Assembly: GCA_017520105.1 (NCBI GenBank)
Contig: JAFWRL010000028.1
Location: forward strand, 1 to 11,964
Source: Fibrobacter sp.
Lineage (GTDB): Bacteria; Fibrobacterota; Fibrobacteria; Fibrobacterales; Fibrobacteraceae
Direction: 5' to 3'
DNA length: 11,964 nucleotides
The translations under genes and the position numbers were made by a program. The notes under the pieces were generated by a model, which worked only from the letters and a program-made list of their open reading frames with translations, was not told where the DNA came from and did no database searches. Numbering within the stretch: the stretch's first letter is position 1; every line of letters begins with the position of its first letter. Positions 7,397 to 11,964 of this stretch are shown piece by piece.

Positions 7397-7435
7397 TTAG
7401 ATATAACTAATAAAACCTTTAAAAAGTAAAGTCAA
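7397..7435 (-). promoter_or_regulatory. Candidate promoter of the lipoprotein-receptor-feoAB group with overlapping operator-like palindrome
   Basis: On the minus strand TTGACT (7430-7435) is followed after 17 bp by TATTAG (7407-7412), a fair sigma-70-like pair. Overlapping the -10 is a near-palindrome, TTAGATATAACTAA on the plus strand (7397-7410, symmetric at 12 of 14 positions). It also contains perfect AGTTA/TAACT arms around a 4-nt centre (7395-7408). A similar TTAGACAAGGTTAA stands upstream of tonB. A repressor bound here would block this promoter and could reach the divergent ABC promoter. I saw no convincing plus-strand -35/-10 pair in 7411-7473. Confidence 0.5.
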
Positions 7436-7473
7436 AAAATTAAAATTGGGGCAAAACAAACAAAAGGTTCAAT

Positions 7474-9261
7474 ATGAGTGTTTTTAGCAAATTAACGCCT
7501 TACATGCAATCGAGAAAAATACTGTTTCCCTTTGCTCTTTTATTTTCTGCATTGAGTTCCATTGCAGGAATCATCCCCTTTATATATGTATGGTTCATTG
7601 TCCGCGAACTATTCGTTTCGACAGGAATTTCATACGACAACGTAAAACACTACGCCATATTGGCGGTTATCTTTTCAGCAGCAAGCATTTTGCTTTATTT
7701 TGCAGCACTCGTCTGTTCGCACTTGGTTGCATTCCGCCTCGAAGGCAACATCCGCAGAATCACCATGAAAAAGCTGCTCAAGCTTCCGCTTGGATTTTTC
7801 GACAAGAATCCAACAGGTCGTATCCGCAAAATCATCGACGACAACGCCACTATCACGCATACGTTCGTTGCGCATGAGCTCCCGGACTTGGCAGGAACAA
7901 TCATTGTCCCCATCGCATCGCTTGTTCTGATGTTCATATTTGACTGGCGACTGGGAATTGCGTCCATCATTCCAATCGCCTATGCAATCATTACACTCGG
8001 CACCAAGATGAACAAAAGCAAGGACTTTATGCAAACATACATGAAGTCGCTTGAAGAAATGAACGTCGAAGCGGTCGAATATGTGCGCGGCATCCCCGTA
8101 GTCAAAGTTTTCCAGCAGACAATTTACTCTTTCAAGAACTTTTACAACACCATCGAAACTTACCACAAGATGGTCATCGCCTATTCCGGCAGCTGGAAGT
8201 TTATCATGTGCTCTTACACGACGCTAATCAACGGTGTCGCATTGCTCCTCGTTCCGACCGCCATTCTCATCATCTCGCATTCAGGCAACATCGCCGCCAC
8301 CATTATCGACTTGATGCTCTACATTCTTGTAACACCGGTCTTTTCGCAGTGCATCATGCGCAGCATGTACCTGAGCCAAGCCGTCAACCAGGCAAATCTC
8401 GCCATTACAAGCATCGAATCGCTAACGGACTACCCCAACCTCGAAGAACCCACAAATCCAAAGACAATCAACCGGATTGACATTGAATTCAAGAATGTGG
8501 ATTTCACGTACCCCGGCACCGAAAATCAGGTACTCCGCAATATTTCATTCAAAATAAATGAAGGGGAAACAGTCGCCCTCGTCGGCGCATCCGGCGGCGG
8601 CAAGAGCACCATTGCAAAGCTCGTCCCAAGATTTTTCGACGTGACAGGCGGCGAAATTCTCGTCGGTGGCACGCCCATCAAGGAAATACCCCAAGAAGTC
8701 CTCATGAAAAATACATCCTTCGTTTTCCAGAATACTCGACTTTTCAAAAAGAGTATTTTGGAGAACGTCCGTTACGGGACTCCTGACGCATCCATCGAAA
8801 GCGTGAATAAAGCATTAGACCTCGCCCAATGCCGCGAAATCATTGACCGCCTGCCAAACGGCATCGACACCGTTATCGGAAGCAAGGGAACATACCTCTC
8901 CGGCGGCGAGCAGCAGCGAATCGTTCTCGCGCGAGCCATTCTCAAAAACGCCCCCATTGTCGTTCTTGACGAAGCGACCGCATTTGCAGACCCCGAGAAC
9001 GAAAGCCTCATTCAAAAGGCTCTCCAGTCGCTATCTAAAGGCAAAACCGTCTTGATGATTGCACACAGGCTCACAAGCATCGTGAATGCCGACCAAATTC
9101 TCGTCGTGCAAGGCGGTCAAATTGTAGAACGAGGCACGCACAAGGAACTCGTCGAAATGGGCGGCACATTCGCTAAGATGTGGAAGGATTACCAGCAATC
9201 CGTCACATGGACCATTGGCGCAAACGCAGGCAGCAACAATAACGGAGGCGAAAATGTATAA
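7474..9261 (+). CDS. ABC transporter subunit 1 (membrane domain fused to ATPase), YbtP/IrtA-like
   Basis: A 595-residue half-transporter with type IV (exporter) fold. About six membrane helices lie within residues 1-315 and an ATPase domain within about 335-575. Walker A GASGGGKST is at 371-379, the Q-loop glutamine is Q419 (FVFQN), the signature LSGGEQQR is at 475-482, Walker B plus catalytic glutamate IVVLDE is at 495-500 and the switch histidine is H531. The D-loop reads ATAFADPENE instead of the usual SALD. That variant, and FVAHELPD at 131-138 in the membrane domain, are what I recall from the YbtPQ/IrtAB siderophore-importer branch. AAAAGG 6 nt upstream supports the ATG. The gene is transcribed divergently from the lipoprotein-receptor group and overlaps the next gene by 8 bp, so the products almost certainly form a heterodimer. 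A drug or peptide exporter remains possible. Confidence 0.9.
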   Translation: MSVFSKLTPYMQSRKILFPFALLFSALSSIAGIIPFIYVWFIVRELFVSTGISYDNVKHYAILAVIFSAASILLYFAALVCSHLVAFRLEGNIRRITMKKLLKLPLGFFDKNPTGRIRKIIDDNATITHTFVAHELPDLAGTIIVPIASLVLMFIFDWRLGIASIIPIAYAIITLGTKMNKSKDFMQTYMKSLEEMNVEAVEYVRGIPVVKVFQQTIYSFKNFYNTIETYHKMVIAYSGSWKFIMCSYTTLINGVALLLVPTAILIISHSGNIAATIIDLMLYILVTPVFSQCIMRSMYLSQAVNQANLAITSIESLTDYPNLEEPTNPKTINRIDIEFKNVDFTYPGTENQVLRNISFKINEGETVALVGASGGGKSTIAKLVPRFFDVTGGEILVGGTPIKEIPQEVLMKNTSFVFQNTRLFKKSILENVRYGTPDASIESVNKALDLAQCREIIDRLPNGIDTVIGSKGTYLSGGEQQRIVLARAILKNAPIVVLDEATAFADPENESLIQKALQSLSKGKTVLMIAHRLTSIVNADQILVVQGGQIVERGTHKELVEMGGTFAKMWKDYQQSVTWTIGANAGSNNNGGENV

Positions 9262-10981
9262 CTGGATTAAAAAACGTTTTGCCCTTTCTGACGAAGGCAC
9301 AAAGACATTTATCAAAGGCGTATTTTGGACAACATGGCATTATCTTTCGCTCATGCTCCCGCTTTCATTCGTATTCCTCTTCCTCAAGGAATATATGGCT
9401 CAGATGGAAAACCCGACTGCGACACCGCATAACATATTCGTTTACTTGGGCATCGCAGTTGCCATCTATTTGGTAATGTACTTCCTTTATGCTTGTTCCT
9501 ATAGCAGCACCTACGATTCCGTCTATCTGGAATGCAAAAAGCGCCGTATCACGCTTGCCGAAAAGTTGCGCAAGCTCCCGCTTTCGTTCTTCGGCAAAAA
9601 AGACCTCTCCGACTTGACATCGACCATCATGAACGACGTCAACGCCCTCGAAATGATTTTCGCGCACGCCGTCCCGGAAATCTTTGCCGTCGGAGCAATG
9701 CTCGTCCTCTGCGCTATCGCACTCTTCATTTACAACCCGCTGATGGCTACTGCGCTCTTGTGGGTCGTACCCTTTGCTGCACTCCTCATTTACCTCTCGC
9801 GTAAAATACAGTTCAACAATTTCAAGCACACTTACAATTCAGCCCGCATCATCACCGAAGACATCCAGGAAGGCCTAGAAAACATTCAAGAAATCAAGTC
9901 CTACTGCGAAGAAGACAACTTCAGCAAAGCCCTTGACGACCATTCAAAATACTATGAAAAGAGCCAAATTCATGGAGAATTCGGCGCAGGCGTTATTTTG
10001 AATGGAGCACAAATTTTCCTGAAACTCGGCCTTGCCTCCGTCCTTATTTTCGGCTCCATCCTCCTTGCACAAGACAAACTCAGCGTATTTGATTACCTTG
10101 TGTATATCGTCTGCGCTTCGACCATTTACAGCCCCATTTACCTCGTCTTAAACAACATGACTGAACTATTTTTCTTGGACGTCCGCCTCAAGCGATTCAA
10201 GGAAATGGACAACATGGAAGTGCAACACGGCACCACAAAATTCACCCCCAAGAATTACGATATCAAATTCAAGAACGTTGATTTCTACTACAACGAAGAA
10301 AAGCAAGTTCTGAAGAAGGCCTCGTTCACCGCCAAGCAAGGCGAAATCACGGCACTTGTCGGCCCGTCCGGCAGCGGAAAGACAACCGCAGCAAAGCTCG
10401 CCGCCCGCTTCTGGGACATCCAAGGCGGCTCCATCACGCTCGGCGGTGAAGACATCTCAAGAATCGATCCCGAAACGCTCCTCAAGAACTTCTCCATCGT
10501 CTTCCAAGATGTCGTGCTGTTCAACACATCCATCCGCGACAACATCCGCATCGGCAAACGCGACGCCACTGACGAAGAAATCCTGCGAGCCGCAAAACTT
10601 GCCAACTGCGACGAATTCGTGCAGAAGCTCCCGCAAGGCTACGACACCGTCATTGGCGAAAACGGCGACACGCTCTCCGGCGGCGAACGCCAACGCATCT
10701 CGATTGCACGCGCCATCCTCAAGGACGCCCCCATCGTGCTCCTCGACGAAGCCACCGCAAGCCTCGACGTCGAAAACGAATCCAAGATTCAACAGAGCAT
10801 TTCGAAACTCGTGCAGAACAAGACCGTCATCATCATCGCCCACCGCATGCGAACCATCGCCAATGCAGACAAAGTCGTCGTCTTGCAAAACGGCCAAGTC
10901 GTCGAAACCGGCTCCCCCGCCGAACTCAAGGCAAAAGGCGGCCTCTTCGGCAAAATGCTCAAGCTCCAAGAAGTAAATTAA
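9254..10981 (+). CDS. ABC transporter subunit 2 (membrane domain fused to ATPase), YbtQ/IrtB-like
   Basis: A 575-residue partner half-transporter. Membrane helices occupy about residues 25-300, with the ATPase domain at about 335-575. Motifs: Walker A GPSGSGKTT (370-378), Q418 in VFQDV, signature LSGGERQR (474-481), Walker B IVLLDE (494-499), canonical D-loop ASLD and switch histidine H530. Both subunits keep the catalytic glutamate and histidine, so both ATP sites look competent. The intracellular-loop motif FAHAVPE (136-142) parallels FVAHELPD in the partner and fits the YbtPQ/IrtAB-like group. The start is ATG at 9254, with GGAGG 5 nt upstream inside the first gene. A possible TTG at 9215 would only add residues encoded over its tail. 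The iron-chelate import role is inferred from the divergent receptor, tonB and feo genes. Confidence 0.9.
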   Translation: MYNWIKKRFALSDEGTKTFIKGVFWTTWHYLSLMLPLSFVFLFLKEYMAQMENPTATPHNIFVYLGIAVAIYLVMYFLYACSYSSTYDSVYLECKKRRITLAEKLRKLPLSFFGKKDLSDLTSTIMNDVNALEMIFAHAVPEIFAVGAMLVLCAIALFIYNPLMATALLWVVPFAALLIYLSRKIQFNNFKHTYNSARIITEDIQEGLENIQEIKSYCEEDNFSKALDDHSKYYEKSQIHGEFGAGVILNGAQIFLKLGLASVLIFGSILLAQDKLSVFDYLVYIVCASTIYSPIYLVLNNMTELFFLDVRLKRFKEMDNMEVQHGTTKFTPKNYDIKFKNVDFYYNEEKQVLKKASFTAKQGEITALVGPSGSGKTTAAKLAARFWDIQGGSITLGGEDISRIDPETLLKNFSIVFQDVVLFNTSIRDNIRIGKRDATDEEILRAAKLANCDEFVQKLPQGYDTVIGENGDTLSGGERQRISIARAILKDAPIVLLDEATASLDVENESKIQQSISKLVQNKTVIIIAHRMRTIANADKVVVLQNGQVVETGSPAELKAKGGLFGKMLKLQEVN

Positions 10982-11004
10982 GACTCATTCTATATACCAC
11001 CTAC

Positions 11005-11036
11005 AAAATTGCCCCAGAGAAATCCGGGGCAATTTT
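11005..11036 (+). terminator. Rho-independent terminator of the ABC operon
   Basis: A perfect 11-bp inverted repeat, AAAATTGCCCC (11005-11015) and GGGGCAATTTT (11026-11036), encloses a 10-nt loop and runs into CTTATT. It lies 24 nt after the second ABC stop codon. The A-rich side makes it potentially bidirectional. Confidence 0.93.
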
Positions 11037-11078
11037 CTTATTCAACGCTTAAAAAATCTTTCGGTAATTTTTTGCGAA

Positions 11079-11138
11079 GTAAAAATGGCGAAATTTTGCT
11101 AAATTCATCATTTTTACACTTTTTCAGTGGAAAAAGTG
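11079..11138. repeat. Nested inverted repeats between the ABC operon and the ATPase gene
   Basis: Two inverted repeats sit back to back in AT-rich sequence. GTAAAAATG (11079-11087) pairs with CATTTTTAC (11109-11117) across 21 nt. CACTTTTTC (11117-11125) pairs with GAAAAAGTG (11130-11138) across 4 nt. Neither looks like a classical terminator. The right arm of the second is also the core of the direct repeats that follow, so they may be part of one regulatory array. Confidence 0.6.
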
Positions 11139-11219
11139 CACTACAATAGCACTAATTCGGTCGAAAAAGTGCAGCAAAACATTGACAATTCGGTTGGAAA
11201 AGTGTAGTTTTAGAACATG
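11121..11219 (+). repeat. Three tandem 33-bp repeats running into the ATPase start codon
   Basis: Units 11121-11153, 11154-11186 and 11187-11219 align without gaps. Their shared core is TTCGGTYGGAAAAGTGYA-like (units 2 and 3 share AATTCGGT; units 1 and 2 share GAAAAAGTGCA). The last unit ends exactly on the ATG of the ATPase gene. The units are imperfect and there are no unique spacers, so this is not a CRISPR array. Possible operator array or promoter-linked repeat. Confidence 0.65.
11182..11210 (+). promoter_or_regulatory. Possible promoter giving a leaderless ATPase mRNA
   Basis: A perfect TTGACA (11182-11187) is followed after 17 bp by a poor -10, TAGTTT (11205-11210). A start site about 7 nt later would fall on or next to the A of the ATG at 11217. 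No Shine-Dalgarno sequence precedes that ATG, in keeping with a leaderless message. The weak -10 keeps this tentative. Confidence 0.4.
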
Positions 11220-11964
11220 TTCAAGCGAAAAATCCTTAAAGAATTTGAAAACTGGAAGACCTCGGGGGGCAAAAAGAAGGCCCTAGTTGTTAAGGGTATG
11301 CGCCAAATCGGCAAAACGTCCAGCGTTTTGGAATTCGCCCGTAGCCACTACGAGAACGTCGTCTATATCAACTTTAAGGAAAACGAAAACGCAAAGCGAG
11401 TCTTTGACAGCGACCTGAACGTGGGCAGGATTACCATAGATCTTTCGGCACTCTTTCCCAACGCGCATTTTGTCGAAAACAAGACCGTCATCATCTTCGA
11501 TGAAATTCAGGAATGTGCGAACGCCCGCGCCAGCATCAAGCCTTTTATGGAAGACGGCCGCTACGACGTCATCTGTACGGGATCCCTGCTTGGTATTAAG
11601 GGGTACAACCGTAAAAAGGGAAAAGGCGTCCCGACCGGTTTTGAAAGAATAATTTATATGAAACCCATGGATTTCGAGGAATTTCTGTGGGCAAAGGGCA
11701 TTGGCGAAAACGTCATCGCATACCTGAAGGACTGCTACGAGAAAAAAGAACCCGTAAGCGAGGCAACGCACAACGCCATGCTCCGCTATTTCAAGGAATA
11801 CCTTTGCGTGGGTGGCCTCCCTTATGTCGTTTCTCGATTTGTCGAAACCAGTGACATGAATGTCGTTTGGCAAGAACAGCAGGACATTCTCGAAGAATAC
11901 AAGGACGATTTCGGCAAACACCTTGACGAGAATGAAAACGAGGAAATCGACCGTACGCTTCTCG
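11217..11964 (+). CDS. AAA_14/DUF4143-type ATPase (3' end outside window)
   Basis: The first 249 residues of a P-loop ATPase. Walker A is GMRQIGKTS (27-35), Walker B is VIIFDE (91-96) followed by IQEC, and a sensor-like CTGSLLG spans 120-126. The later segments ERIIYMKPMDFEEFLWA and FKEYLCVGGLPYVVSRFVE are typical of the linker and helical region leading into the DUF4143 domain. Proteins of this family are abundant in host-associated anaerobes, often in many copies; their cellular role is poorly known, and proposals include toxin-antitoxin-like or DNA-associated functions. ATG at 11217 is the first in-frame start before conserved sequence and lacks an SD. The gene follows the ABC operon's terminator and a repeat-rich gap, so it is probably an independent accessory gene. 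Confidence 0.85.
   Translation, partial: MFKRKILKEFENWKTSGGKKKALVVKGMRQIGKTSSVLEFARSHYENVVYINFKENENAKRVFDSDLNVGRITIDLSALFPNAHFVENKTVIIFDEIQECANARASIKPFMEDGRYDVICTGSLLGIKGYNRKKGKGVPTGFERIIYMKPMDFEEFLWAKGIGENVIAYLKDCYEKKEPVSEATHNAMLRYFKEYLCVGGLPYVVSRFVETSDMNVVWQEQQDILEEYKDDFGKHLDENENEEIDRTLL

Noticed and set aside
9215..9253. TTG start for the second ABC subunit
   Set aside because: ATG at 9254 has a good GGAGG at the right distance, and the added residues overlap the first gene's tail without resembling a membrane-domain start.
10356..10976. Long plus-strand frame (206 codons) and minus-strand frame (170 codons) inside the second ABC gene
   Set aside because: Both are shadows of the C-rich third positions of the ATPase domain; their translations are low-complexity with no domain.
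11121..11219. Short CRISPR array
   Set aside because: The repeats are directly adjacent and imperfect, with no unique spacers and no cas genes nearby.
11283..11921. 212-codon minus-strand frame opposite the ATPase gene
   Set aside because: The plus-strand frame carries clear Walker A and B motifs and DUF4143-type sequence; the antisense frame has none.

Overview
The window looks like Gram-negative chromosome, most likely from a Fibrobacter-like bacterium. That is inferred from the TonB/outer-membrane receptor biology, the serine-rich stretch right after the lipoprotein cysteine (CGNDSSSS) and an AAA_14/DUF4143-type ATPase. No rRNA or other marker gene confirms it. Nearly all of the window is an iron-acquisition island built around a divergent promoter region at about 7297-7473.

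Leftward (minus strand) from that promoter come a surface or periplasmic lipoprotein predicted to be a beta-propeller (7296-6100), a 215-bp intergenic element with terminal inverted repeats (5877-6091), a TonB-dependent outer-membrane receptor (5863-3581), feoA (3565-3344) and feoB (3347-1317). feoA and feoB overlap by ATGA. A rho-independent terminator (about 1241-1282) closes this group. A second minus-strand unit follows: tonB (1130-417), with its stop codon overlapping the start of exbB (417 to beyond base 1). exbD would be expected just outside the window.

Rightward (plus strand) from the same promoter region is a two-gene operon for a heterodimeric ABC transporter with exporter-type fold (7474-9261 and 9254-10981, overlapping by 8 bp). 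It resembles the YbtP/YbtQ and IrtA/IrtB siderophore importers and ends in a strong terminator at 11005-11036. After a 235-bp gap rich in inverted and direct repeats, a partial AAA_14/DUF4143-like ATPase starts at 11217 and runs off the window. It looks unrelated to the iron genes.

Together the genes suggest this route: the receptor takes up a ferric chelate, energised by TonB-ExbB; the lipoprotein assists at the surface or in the periplasm; the ABC pair moves the chelate across the inner membrane, or FeoAB takes up Fe(II) after periplasmic release or reduction. The most notable finding is that the tonB and lipoprotein genes share an upstream block. It matches 23 of 30 bases ungapped, lies at almost the same distance from each start codon (62 and 66 nt), and is built from TTTGGAGT-like units in 10-bp register next to a TTAG...TAA inverted repeat. 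This points to a shared iron-responsive regulon with an unrecognised operator or leader. Other points of interest are the TIR-bounded element before the receptor gene, three 33-bp repeats running into the ATPase start codon, and a FeoB with an altered membrane Cys motif.
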